A stretch of DNA of 64,000 bases from Dioscorea cayenensis subsp. rotundata (taxonomy: Eukaryota > Streptophyta > Magnoliopsida > Dioscoreales > Dioscoreaceae), in NCBI RefSeq assembly GCF_009730915.1, contig NC_052481.1, positions 21,364,461 through 21,428,460 on the forward strand. The letters run 5' to 3'. Positions 1 to 11,439 of the stretch are shown here, in pieces; within the stretch, counting starts at the first letter, position 1, and each line of letters begins with the position of its first letter. A program made the position numbers and the translations under genes. The notes below the pieces were generated by a model. The model saw only the letters and a program-made list of their open reading frames with translations. It was not told the origin of the DNA and did not search any database.

Positions 1-2778
1 GCCGAACTGATGTTCAATGCCTTCACCGCTATGATAAGGTTCTCAATCCTAACCTGATCAAAGGGTCTTGGACTAAGGAGGTGCGGTTGAATTTCATTAG
101 CTGATAGAGTTGAATAATTCTCTTTTACTGTAGATTACATATATAGTACTCTGGTTTGATACGCAGGAGGATGATCTTATTAGAGGACTAATTGCAATAC
201 ATGGTACTAAGAACTGGTCTGTCATTGCAAGCTGTGTACCAGGCAGAATAGGAAAACAATGTCGAGAAAGGTATGCTATTCTTAAGCCTGACAATAACAC
301 AAAAACTTGAAATAGCAAAATCATATATCAATTAGTCATTAAGAGTCATGGTGGAGTTTAAACAGATCTCATTATCAAATTTTGAGTTTTCCCTTGGAGA
401 TGGAAAAGTTATACACCTGGTTTCAGCGATGGGGAAGAATAAATTGACTGATCTTAAAGGAGATCTTCTATAAGCTCGCACAGTTCGATTTAAAAAAAAA
501 AATGCTTTTGCTGTATCATTTTAAAACTAGTATATCTTTTTAAAACTAAGGTTTTTGAGCTATAACTAGATTTGGTATCCTCCTGACACTTGGAGGCAGC
601 TAATGGGTTGTGCTTTTACTGCAGTGCAACCACATATTGTTCAGAGTCACATTACTTATAATCAGCTGATAATTTATTTTCTGGACTAGATGTAAATATA
701 TGTAGATAAAAAGCTGTGTTATGTTCTTAGCTCTTCTTGTGGCTTTGGCCATTTGTCATTTATAAACCTTTGTTCTCAATGGTTGTTAAATGAACTAGTT
801 CAGTTCTGAAAAGTGTATCTCTAGTTACAAATGCAATTGAAATCCTGTACTTCTTAATTTGTTTGTCTCATTCAGATGAAGTTTTTATTTCACATTATTT
901 CATTACTGTGTTTAACCATTGAGATGAACTTGTGTTGCAGGTGGCATAATCACTTGAATCCTACAATTAGAAAGGATGCATGGACTAGGGAAGAAGAGTT
1001 GATTCTAATTTGCGCCCACAAGGAATATGGCAACAAATGGGCAGAAATAGCTAAGCGTTTGCCTGGAAGGTATTCCTAACTACGCACTTCAAATTTCCGT
1101 TTTTTTCCTCCCTCCTTTTGGAGCTCAATGACATTACCTTAAGTTAACAAGAAAAAGCATTTGATTTGGTTAAAGGTATTACCTAACAAAATCAATGAAT
1201 TACCTAATTTTCCTCATCTAGGAGCCTAAAGTTGTTTAAAAAATGGCATATTGTTAGAGAATTTTTTGTCTGAGGAACTTCTCTTAGAAATTTTCTGAAC
1301 TTGTAGGGTGGCGTTTTATTTATTTATTATTTTCATCTAGAGGGTCTGTACTATGAGTCAATATTGGATTTTACTTTTTAAAATACCAAATGGTTCCAAA
1401 ACCCTCCAATCTGATTTTTTACATAATCATTATCCTAATTGGAATTTTAACTGATTGCCATGGTTTTTTAGGAACTGGGCATTTTTCTTTCTGTTTTACA
1501 GTTTGTATCCGTTTTACTATATGTTGAGTATAACTGCTGATATGGATTGTATATTCAGGGCGGATAACTCTATAAAAAATCATTGGAACTGCTCGGTGCA
1601 AAAGAGACTCGGTTCAATTTTAGCATCCGTTGCTCCTAGCCAACCCATTGGGCTTGTTGCCCTAAATCCAAATAACTATTCACCCAAACCAGAAATCCTC
1701 CCAACAAATCCTACAGAGCAAGATATCAAGGACATAGCACCACTTGAACAGAAAAGTACTCAGGATAAGCTCTTATGTGCTTCCAAAGAGTGTTCAGTTT
1801 ATCAGGACACTAGACTGGCATTGCAGAGCTCTATCTGTCAACCTGCTTTTAGTAGAAGAAGTTCGGATGCCGTGGTTCGAACAATTTCATTAGAAACTCC
1901 TAATTTGTGGACATTAGATCACAACTACAGGACAAACTTAAGTGAGTTTCTGAAGCCTCTACGTTTGGAAGATAAGAGTCCTGCAAGTGTGCTCAGTAAT
2001 GCATTATTCAAGGATTCGCCTCGATGTAGCACTGGCCTTTCCCATCAAGGGACTAAACCATGGTTCACTAAGGACTCTGATCATATTGATGCTTCAGATA
2101 ATTCACAAGATGCTAAAGTTCTTCAGCAGAGAAATTATAATGATTTTGGAAGGCAGTTTAATAAGATGCAAGATACTACACATGAACATCATGGACTAGA
2201 ATTTGACAGAAGTGAGTCCAGTATCAGTGGTGTGAAACTTAAGGACAAAATTGTCACAAACTCAATGGCAACCGACTCTTGTGACTGTGATCAAATCAGT
2301 AGAACACCTCTATGTTGCAGCAAGGTAAATTCTGGTTCACCTTTTGATACTCTGCAGTTGACGTATGCTGAAGGTTTGCCTTCGAGTTCACAAACAACTG
2401 ACAAGGAGGTTGCCGCAAAACAGGTATACAGCCCAATTAACCATTCCACACCATCATCAGACCTTTCACCGTGGCTTGGTTGTACTCCAAGCAGTACAGA
2501 ATACTTCTTGAGAATTGCCGGAAGGAACTACGAACATACTCCATCTATTATCAGAAGACGTGGCCTTGATAGTTCGAAAAGGTTATTCCCAGAAAGCCCA
2601 AAGAAAGCTGTTGGTCGAAACACAAAAGTCTGATAGTACACATGATTCTGATGAAAATGATGCTAGCATCAAGAATGTGGATTCTGAAACTAAACATATA
2701 AATAAGAAAAAATTCCTGTTTGATCTCAACATTCCTCATGTTTCCGGTGAGATGGAGTGGGATGGTTGGACAACATGA
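1..2778 (+). CDS. MYB3R: 3R-MYB (MYB3R) transcription factor, 5' end outside the window
   Basis: This encodes the 3' part of a plant three-repeat MYB factor, a nuclear DNA-binding family that controls G2/M genes through MSA elements. Visible exons are 1–80, 167–270, 941–1069 and 1559–2778. They give the end of repeat R1 (CLHRYDKVLNP), R2 (GTKNWSVIASCVPGRIGKQCRERWHN) shortened here to its core, and R3 (EYGNKWAEIAKRLPGR, then NSIKNHWN across the exon 3/4 join). The long last exon holds the family's NTPSI-like motif (HTPSIIRRRG). The reading frame stops at 2631–2633, but a neighbouring frame carries on as credible coding sequence to a TGA ending at 2778. A one-base insertion near 2606 is therefore likely. 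The resumed frame contains FDLNIP, which resembles an EAR repressor motif. Repeat R1 has Tyr where a core Trp is usual. The family call is secure, but the C-terminus is uncertain. Confidence 0.88.
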
Positions 2779-3160
2779 TGTGCTAATCTATATTCCAATT
2801 CAGTGGCACCATCAGTTGGTAAGTGTGTTTTTTTAAACTTTATAAGCATCTTGTAATGCTGTCAGTTTGTGCTGTAGTGGTTCATGGCTAGCTTTCTTAA
2901 TTTAATTGTTAATTTCTTGTTTCTTGCAGTAGTCTTTGATTTACTCAACTGGAGGTTGTTGGTGGTGAGCAGCACAAGCTCAACTTTCTTCTGCTGCACA
3001 ATGATCATGCCAAGAACAACCATTGACATTCATGTAGATTATTCGAATAATTAGTCAGTCATTAGGATCAGTAATTGATTAAGGATTTGGGTTAGAATAA
3101 CACCATTACTCTCTTGTGCCAGATAAAACAATGAAATTCAAAGCAAAACTGCTTTTATTC
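2779..3160 (+). other. 3' untranslated region of the MYB3R gene with an intron
   Basis: After the TGA at 2778 a good donor (TTG|GTAAGT, intron from 2819) pairs with an acceptor TTGCAG ending at 2929. The last intron would then lie in the 3' untranslated region, unless the true C-terminus reads through it in another frame. The gene converges with the catalase gene, whose stop codon is at 3454 on the other strand. The 300 bases between 3160 and 3453 hold only the two 3' ends. Confidence 0.5.
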
Positions 3161-3453
3161 TATTCAAGAGTATGAATGAAATAACTCATTCTGGTTTGTG
3201 TTATTTGTTGAATTTTTTCCTTAAATTGTTCTTTAGATTCATTTTTGAAGTAGGAAAATGAAGATATGCAGCAAGACTAAATTAGTAGTCTGAATTATAC
3301 AAAGTAAAACTTAGTTCAACTTCATAGATCATTACATTAACCACCACATCTACAATATAATGACCACTTCATCAAGCAATCTTATTTCTGATGTGGGACT
3401 GCTTAACTCAAACTCATTTCTGCGTACACAGCAACATTGCTATATCCTTCTCA

Positions 3454-5935
3454 TCAGATCCTGGGCTTGATGTTCAGACGATTGCCAACCTTATCACCCA
3501 GAGATCTATCACACTGCATTCATAATCACTCTTGTTTTTAGTTATTGTGATCAATCAATCTAATGAAATGAAAGCAGATAAGTGAGAAGAGAAAGCTCAC
3601 CTTGGAAAGGTATGTAACCCAGATGTTCCGGAGTTCATAGCTAACCTTTGGATGTGCTAATGCTTCAGCCCAACGGCGAACAAATCGTTCTTGCCTGCCA
3701 AATCAATGAAGTTAGTTCAAGTTGTTAAGGAATAATTCATGTTAATTGCATTTCGATCCATTACCTGTCAGGAGCCCAAGAACGGTATCGCTCTCCAGGC
3801 TGCTGGAAATCATTCGGCTTCGGAATTTCCGTCTGCAATGAACCAATACATTCATTCAGTATCATACAAAGAAGCCAATGAATGAACATCAGCAGTAAAG
3901 AAGCTCACCTTCTCCCTTCTGCCAGTGATAATACGGTTCGGGATCGGAAACCGCTCAGCATGTCGAACAGTCGTATGCCTCGAAGGGAAGTAATCCACCT
4001 ACAACCAAAAAATTCACCACTCTCATCAAACACCTAACATTGGATCAGCAGCCAAAAGAGTTGACAACTCAATTATGCATCTACCTCCTCATTCCTCTGC
4101 ACAATGTTCATAGCACCATCATACTGATTGTTATGAAATGCACACTTGGGAGCATTAACAGGCAGTGTCAAGTAATTAGGACCAAGCCTATATCTCTGAG
4201 TATCTGCATAAGCAAAGGTTCTACACTGAAGCATCTTATCATCAGAGTAGTAAATCCCTGGCACTACCAGTCCTGGACCAAATGCCAACTGCTCATTCTC
4301 AGCAAAAAAGTTATCAATGTTCCTGTTAAGCACCATCCTCCCCACTGGTTGCAACGGCAGTATATCCTCCGGCCATGTCTTTGTATCATCAAGTGGATCA
4401 AAGTCATACTGATCCTCCTGATCAGGATCCATCACCTGAACATAAAACCTCCACTCAGGATAATTCCCGGCAGCAATCGAGTCATACAGATCCTGCGTCG
4501 CATGGCTGTGGTTCTTTCCACCAACAGTAATGGCCTCATCTTCCAGCAAACATTTCATTCCACATGTCGGTTTCCAGTGAAACTTCACATAGTTTCGTCT
4601 TCCCTGCTTTGTTCACAAAATGTGTATGTATTCACACCGAAAACCTTCCATGTGACGGTAGTCAGACGGCACACCGACATCGTCAAAAAGGAAGAAGAAT
4701 GTGTGCAAACTCTCCGGCAGGTGAGACAAGAAGTCGAACACTCTCCAGTATTCTTGGATATGTGATTTCGGGTTCGGTTTGAATGCATGAATCACATCAG
4801 GGAATTGGATGCCATCTCTGATGAAAAACACCGGAAAATTGTTCCCCAGCAGATCCCAGTTGCCCTGCAACATATGTACACATTTATATAAAATTCAACA
4901 TGATACTACACAAGAAACATTAGCTCATTTATATTGTATGTATATCAATTACCTCTCTGGTGTAAAATTTGGTGGCGAAAGCCACGGGGATCACGGATAG
5001 TCTCCGGGGCTGCCACGTTCATGGATGACGGTGGAGAAGCGGACAATGACCGGAGTCTGAACACCGGGAGCACGGAGGAAGTCGGCACAGGTGAGGTGAG
5101 TAACATCATGGGTGCATTCAAAGAAGCCTTTGGCACTGGCTCCTCTTGCATGAACTACACGTTCAGGGATACGTTCTCTTGCAAAGTGAGCTATCTTTTC
5201 TAACAAGTGGTAGTCCTCCAAAAGAATTGGCCCTGTAATTAATATTTTTGTATTTTTTTAAAAAATATATATATAGTTAATATAGTATTAGAGATATGTA
5301 ATTAATTAATTAATTAATTAATTATTGATAAATGGATTTGAAAAAGTTTTACCTCTGGGTCCAACTGTGAGGGCAACGTTATCATTCCAAACAGGAGCAC
5401 CAGCATTAGTGGTCATAAAGGGTGTGTTATGAGCACTTGATGGAACATGCTGAAAATTATTTTTAAAAAAATCATTAACAAAATCATTAACTTTAGTTTA
5501 AATTTAATTATGATATTATATGTATATATATATATATAAAGGTTAATACTAATCATAAAACTTAAGGAAAAGATATTGATGTGTTTGTAAAATAATAAGA
5601 TCATGATTTCAAGTCCACATCTAGCAATCTCTAAACTTGGAGATATATCATACAAGAACAAAAGTAATTAATTTTCAGATCCTTTTCATGCCTGATCTCT
5701 CTATATATAAAATAAGCTAAAATATAAAATAAAAACAAGTTGACAACATGGAAGTACTGGAACAGAAGACAAAAAAAAAAACAAAAAAAAAAAACTTTAA
5801 ATTTTGTCATAAAATGGAGATCAAAAGAAAGGAATCCATTTAAAGAACTTGAACATCATCAGAGAAGCTAAATAAAAGATAAATATATAAAAAATAAAGA
5901 AAGGAAGTGATATTACAAACCTTAGTTGGATCCAT
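3454..5935 (-). CDS. CAT: Catalase (peroxisomal, 8 exons), frame broken by five 1-base insertions
   Basis: Haem catalase that converts hydrogen peroxide to water and oxygen in peroxisomes. Exons on the minus strand are 5921–5935, 5353–5449, 4953–5232, 4085–4864, 3909–3998, 3765–3832, 3601–3694 and 3454–3513, all with GT–AG introns. The N-terminus MDPTK, catalytic His65 (RVVHARG), Asn region ([11 protein letters not shown]), haem-ligand Tyr motif ([12 protein letters not shown]) and C-terminus NIKPRI are all present. The frame is broken by single extra bases at about 5006–5009, 4977, 4639, 4617–4620 and 4592. Without them the exons sum to 1479 nt, or 492 aa, the usual plant catalase length. 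Amino-acid conservation on both sides of each break is intact, so assembly error is more likely than a dead gene. A decayed relative lies on the same strand at 17.5 kb. Confidence 0.93.
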
Positions 5936-6017
5936 GGCTTGAAACAAAAGAGGATTGAAAGCAAAGCAAAGAAAAGCAAAGCTTGTGATATGTTTGATCA
6001 CTAGACTCTATGGAGTG

Positions 6018-6024
6018 TTATATA
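6018..6024 (-). promoter_or_regulatory. Catalase TATA box
   Basis: TATATAA on the minus strand, 83 bases upstream of the catalase ATG, is well placed for a short 5' leader. Further upstream (6080–6160) are GGCCCA and GGGCCC words of the site-II type. A LINE insertion begins about 440 bases upstream of this box. Confidence 0.55.
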
Positions 6025-6451
6025 CTGGTGTGATTATGGTCACCACCCGGTGAGGTTTAAAGAGGTTGATTTCGGTTAAGGCCTTGGCCCATGTAAACCT
6101 ACTGATTGAATGGCCCACCAAAATTTGTGGTTTATTTGGATGGTCAGGCTTACCGGGCCCCACCACAAAAACTGACTCAAGCCCGAGCCCGAATGAGTTC
6201 AGATGTGGAGTTTTCCTTAACTCCATTGGTTGTATTACATCCAAATAAATGACTCTGTGCTCTGGAAATATAAACAAATCTTCAAGCGCAGTCTGTACTT
6301 TTTATTATTTTTTTTTTTTTATTTTACAGGATGAGTGGCTAGGTTATTAAAAATGGCAAGAGCATATTTATAGGCTTTCTTGTGGTTGTGGCTGGGCCGT
6401 TTTATTTTTTTTTTGTTGTTTTTTTGTGCTCTAGTGCCTATGTTTTTATTT

Positions 6452-6464
6452 GTTGTTAGATCTA
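6452..6464. repeat. Target-site duplication of the 6.5–9.6 kb LINE, left copy
   Basis: GTTGTTAGATCTA is repeated exactly at 9600–9612. It directly abuts the 3' end of the LINE, whose sense-strand end reads TTTTTTTC followed by five A and then this duplication. Confidence 0.85.
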
Positions 6465-6629
6465 TTTTTGAAAAAAATAAATAAATCATTTCAATTACTT
6501 AATAGAAAGAAGTACGACCAACCACTAGATGTGACACATAACGAACATACAGCACAAAACGAAACACAAGCCAACTACAAGATATACAACAAAAGGTGAA
6601 AATGCACACCAGGCTAGAACCCAGCCCAA

Positions 6630-7803
6630 ACCCCACAAACTCAAGACGATCTAGCCAATGAACTGGTCCCTCGCCTCCTCGGCCAACAAGTCAACACTAG
6701 CATGCTCCGAGCGTTGTCCCAGCAGCTCCAAACTACGTCTAATAGTGGAAATAGAATCTTCAAGTTTCTCCTTACCACCTTTTGACTTTGGTGAATACCA
6801 CAAAATAATCAAGCGATTACATTTCAACATAATGGTACTAGCATGCGCAACTTTATCATTGAAAATACGATCATTTCTGGTAAGCCAAATATTCCACGCA
6901 ATAGCTTTTACCACACAATCCCCCATTGCTTTACACGACGGCCTTACATGGGAGCGCCAAGTCCCCCAAATTTGACTCATGGACAACGGAGGATCAGGTA
7001 GATGAAGCAAAACGAATAAAAAAATTCTCACATAGAATTAGCGAATGAGCAATGGAGAAAAAGATGATCAACAGATTCAACTCCTCCATCACACATGACA
7101 CAAGTTGCAGTCGAGCAACTTATTGCATCTTCTTTTTTCAAGATTTTCAAGAGTGAGAATCTTGTTTTTCCAAACCAGCCAATTAAAGAGGTTGACTTTC
7201 CTTGGACAACTACCATGCCAGAACCATCTAGCAATCGAACAACGCAAACCCCAATCATTAAGAAAGTTATAGAAAGATTTCACAGAGAATAACCCCATTC
7301 AAAGTAAGCGACCACCACTTCTTGTCTCTGTTACTCACATAACAAAAGCACAATAGGTCCCTAATCGGTCTCGTTTCAATGCATAACGAGAAAGGGGCTT
7401 CTTCAAGCAGATGTACCGATTCCTTGAACGTGGTCTTATGATTCTGGCAATCGCGAAACAAATCTGGGCACAAACACATCGGTGCCCTGCCATTAATCCA
7501 CCTATCTTGCCAAAAGAGAGTCTCCTCTCCATTGTGAACAATTTGACTAATACAACTTTGCAAAGCTGGTAAATTGTTAGTCACTCCTTCCCAAAAGTAT
7601 GAGATCCTCCTAGATTGCCTGAGGGATAAATTCCAATTGTCAATAATAGAACTATAGTTAAATTGAATTGCAGCAGCTCCGCTCCAACTCCGATCAATCG
7701 CGAATTTCCACCACCATTTCCTAGCAAAACTTGATTGAAAATGCCTAAGTTCAATATACCCCACCACCTTTGGTCCCAAGCACAACAAAGATTAGGGTTC
7801 TGA
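6630..7803 (-). pseudogene. LINE ORF2 C-terminal fragment (zinc-binding RT tail)
   Basis: Minus-strand frames give in order WWGILNL, FARKWWWKF, LFWQDRWING, WWSLTLNGV then FSVKSFYNFLND, FWHGSCPRKVNLFNWLVWK, a zinc-binding C...C...H...C stretch (CDGGVESVDHLFLHC) and IAWNIWLTRNDRIFN. This is the standard order of the region after reverse transcriptase in plant LINEs. Several frameshifts and stops split it. About 150 bases of untranslated tail follow towards 6465. Confidence 0.85.
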
Positions 7804-9599
7804 TCATGTGTCAATCCGTCTTGAAGTGGGTATCCACGTGACTTCTCCTAAACAGTTCAGGTTTGAATTGGCTTGGTCAACGGTTGAGGGCTTTAAGGAC
7901 TTAGTGCATCAGTGGTGGTCGGACCCTGTGTTGGCGGGTTTTGGGGCGTACGTTTTTTCAAAAAAAACTTGCTTTCTTAAGGGAGAAACTACGGCATTGG
8001 GCTAAGTTTAATTTCGGCTCTATTAAACTCAAGAAGCTTGTTTTGTTGCATGAGTTAGAAGAGCTGGACATTGTTAAGGAATCTAGATGTCTTTCTCCAA
8101 TTGAGGCTGGAAAGGATGTTGAAATTCAAGAGAAACTAGGGGAGATCTAAGGTCAGGAAGAGATCTATTGGAAGCAAAAATCAAGATTGTAATGGTTAAA
8201 AGAGGGTGATGAAAATACTAAATTTTTCCATGCGATTGCAAATGGACGTAAAAATCGGAATTTCATACCAAAGATAACAACATGTGATGGTATTTTTACT
8301 GATCGAAAGGACATTGGAAACATTTTCGCCATGAAGTTTGGTCAACTGTTTGGGAAAAAAAGGGACTTCCGCTGTAGAATTGATTTTGAGGAGCTGTTGG
8401 AGAATAAAACGCCGGTCGATCTGTCTGCGTTGGATCGGCATTTCATCTTGGAAGAGATCAAGGAAGCGGTTTTCAGTCTGGGTGGTGAAAAAGCACCAGG
8501 ACCGGATGGTTTTCTTATACAATTATTCAAGAACCATTGGGATACGATAAAATGGGATCTTTTGAAGCTTTGTGAGAATTTCTATTCTGGGTGTGATAAT
8601 CTTGAGAGGATCAGTTGGGCTTGAATTGCCCTTATACCCAAAGTTCCTTATCCTGAGGAGACGGGTGACTACCATCCCATTAGTCTTATAAATTCTTCTC
8701 TGAAAATCATCTAAAAATTGCTTGCAACCTAGGTTAGGAAAGGTGATGAACTTGTTGGTTGACAATACACAATCGGTTTTTCTAAAGGGGGATGTATTTT
8801 GGATAACATTGCAACATCGGAAGAACTGATTTTTAATATTCACAAACGGAAGCTACCGGGGCATATTGCTCGTCGTGAGAGGATTTGGGGGAAAATGGGT
8901 GAGCTGGGTTAAAAATATTTTGCTATCTTCAAAGGCTACCATCCTTGTCAATGGATCCCAGAAAGGTTACATTCGCTATCAGAGGGGTCTTGGTCAAGGA
9001 GACCCGTTATCTCCTCTACTTTTTGTTCTGGTAACGGATGTACTTTGCGAAATGTTTTCACGTGCTTTGCATTCTAGGGATGTAGTGGGTGTTCCTCTTG
9101 GAGATCCGGGTAACAAATGTAACCTACATTATGTGGATGACTTGCTGATTTTAATGACGGGTATGGAGGACCTTCGTATTGTTAAGCTGATCCTTTTTGT
9201 CTTCCAAGGGATGTCTGGACATGAAGTTAATTTTTCCAAGACTTGCTTGTACCCAAGTTCTTTGGGTAGGCTCCCCAGTCTTGCGGCTGAGGCCACGTTA
9301 AATTGTGAGGTTGGAAAATTACCGGTGACCTATCTGGGGATACCTATTTCAGGGAGACGGCCCCGTAGGCAGGTTTGGGAAGGTCTAATAGAGAAAGTGA
9401 GTAGGAGACTGTCTTGGAAAGCGCAACATCTGTTGTTGGGAGGTCGACTCACTCCGATAAATTCTGTTCTATCGAGCCTACCAACCTACTGGATGTCTTT
9501 GTTTAGATTGTCTTGCTGGGTCATCAAAAAGATAGATCGTTTTAAGGAGAGATTTCCTCTGGTGTGGACCAGATCTCCGGTTTGGGTGCATATTGGTGA
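7790..9599 (+). pseudogene. LINE ORF2 reverse transcriptase fragment, inverted segment
   Basis: Plus-strand frames start at the SDHV motif that ends an APE-type endonuclease, then give FRFELAW, WLKEGDENTKFFH (partly out of frame), EKAPGPDGF, KLPGHI, the palm motif RGLGQGDPLSPLLF and the catalytic HYVDDLLI, then VTYLGIPISG and a thumb-like region ending at RDFLW-GPDL. The motif with the first catalytic Asp (usually near FAKAFD) is missing between KLPGHI and VRGFG at about 8865, so a short internal deletion has removed it. Stops and frameshifts occur throughout. Confidence 0.85.
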
Positions 9600-9612
9600 G
9601 TTGTTAGATCTA
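9600..9612. repeat. Target-site duplication of the LINE, right copy
   Basis: GTTGTTAGATCTA, identical to 6452–6464. Sequence to its right no longer resembles LINE coding sequence, so host DNA resumes at 9613. Confidence 0.85.
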
Positions 9613-11439
9613 ACTGCCATTGGAGGTTGTTATTTCTTTCCTTTGAGTAATGAATGTGGTTTATTTAAAATATACATATGGCAAGAGTGTGCCCAAGTCT
9701 TAACGAGATAAGTGGAGGCGGAGCCTATGCAAATATGGGTACTGGAACCATCTACTGACAATCACTACTCACTCGCAAAAATATACTTTCACCCATAATT
9801 CAAATTCTTATTACTTGAGAAAAATTTCAATAAAAACTCGACTGCTTGGTTGATTCATTTACCCCAAAGAAATGACACATAATTTCAGATTGGCTAAGAT
9901 TTTTTTCCCCTATTGGTATTACTAAGGGATAAATGGTTCATCACGGACAGACTGTCGTTTTTTTTAAGGGCTGTTATAATAATTTTCTTATAATTTGCGT
10001 TTTTCCCATATTTTAGTTTTTTTTTTTCTCACTGCTAGTGGATTGCTGGGTATTTTTTTCGTCTCTCACTATTTATTTTTTTTTTTGCCTTTTTAATGTT
10101 TAATAAAGTCACAGATTCTCTATTTTTATAGAAAATATGAATGAATTATAACTTAATTATCTAACTAAATTTAGATTCTGATAACGAGTTTGTTCAAGAA
10201 TAAATGAGCTAACTTTCTTGTTGTATATATATATATATATATTATTTTTAAAGTTACGTAATTTTCTATAAATAAACTAAAAGATTAAAGTTGTGACCTG
10301 ATTTTTCTAAATCTTATCTAGACAGTTTGTTTTCTATTTGAATGTTTTACTGTTTTAGTTTATATAAAATTTTCAAATAAATAAATAAATAAATACGTGA
10401 TTACTTTTTTTACTTGTGATTGGCGCTCAAGGAGAAAATTAATGGAAGAAGTTTCTCTGTCCTTTTTTTTTTTAAATCTATAAAATAATATTTAGTTTTT
10501 TTTTTTATTTACCATAAGAGATATGCTTGGTCTACTTTTCAAACAACTGAAAATGTAAAGCTAAATACAAAATGATGCTTTCCAAACAAAACAAACAAAT
10601 TATAAATACTTTTCCAACAAATACTGAAATCTGTTTGGATTGTTGTGTATGTTAGAATGTTTTGGGTTTCACATTAAGTTAAGATTTTATTTTTCGAATA
10701 ATTTTTGTTATTTAATATAACAATAAACATTTAATTAATCACATAAATCCTTCTTTTACAAGTTTCTTTACGCACAACGGAAAGCTACATAAATCAAAAT
10801 TAGGTATATGATTTCATAAATTTTTCACTAAATATTTTTTTAAATCTATACATTTATAAAATATATATATATTTATCAGACATGTCCATATCATTTTTTA
10901 GGTAACACTTTCAATCTATCTCAAATGAGATCATTCATTATTATTTATTTCATATATATATATATAACCATATAATTTTTGTTAGTAACATTACATGTTT
11001 TATAGTTTTATTTATCTATTTATTTATAATTTTGAATTGACAAAAAGAACTCTTCCAACTTTTTCAATTCCTATACAATCATTCAAATTTATTAAATCCC
11101 TAAAATACTCCAAAATTTTAGCACATTTACTTTTAATACAAATAAAATTAAAATTATGAAATTTCCTCTATTTTACTAATCCATATAGGGGCATATTTGG
11201 TGTTCTGTTCAAATATTGAGAACTCAAAGATAATAAAATAAATAAATAAATAAATAATGAGAACTGAAATTTAAATGAGAAGTAAGAAGGACTATATGAT
11301 TATAATTTAAGTTTTTAGTAATTTTTCGTTTTAAATTTTAGCAGAAAAATAAAATATGAATTTTTATAATGGCACAGAGGTAATAAAGGAGACATTAATT
11401 TAATGGAAGATATGTTTAATTTTTTAAGGGGACAGGCTG
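9613..11439. other. AT-rich intergenic DNA, no gene seen
   Basis: Long A and T runs and short AT microsatellites (for example 10224–10242, and AATA repeats near 11230–11255). No open frame with protein-like composition is present on either strand, and no RNA gene was recognised. Confidence 0.6.

Larger units (their letters stand above)
6465..9599 (-). mobile_element. Non-LTR retrotransposon (LINE) insertion with inverted 5' half (twin-priming structure)
   Basis: A 3,135-bp insertion flanked by a perfect 13-bp direct repeat. The part from 6465 to about 7800 reads on the minus strand as the C-terminal third of a plant LINE ORF2 and its 3' tail. The part from about 7790 to 9599 reads on the plus strand from the end of the endonuclease domain into reverse transcriptase. 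The far end of the plus part stops at the FLW-GPDL region, and the minus part resumes almost directly after it (NLC..., GILNL). So the two pieces are adjacent in the source element but joined head to head. That order is what twin-primed reverse transcription produces. All frames are degenerate. The element sits upstream of the catalase promoter with its 3' end facing that gene. Confidence 0.85.

Noticed and set aside
4040-4765. Long plus-strand frame of 241 codons
   Set aside because: It lies opposite catalase exons 4 and 5, whose minus-strand protein is clearly conserved. The plus-strand product is a shadow.
6353-9687. ATGGCAAGAG shared at 6353–6362 and 9678–9687 as the LINE target duplication
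   Set aside because: It is not next to either end of the element. The 13-bp GTTGTTAGATCTA repeat abuts both ends exactly and is the better candidate.
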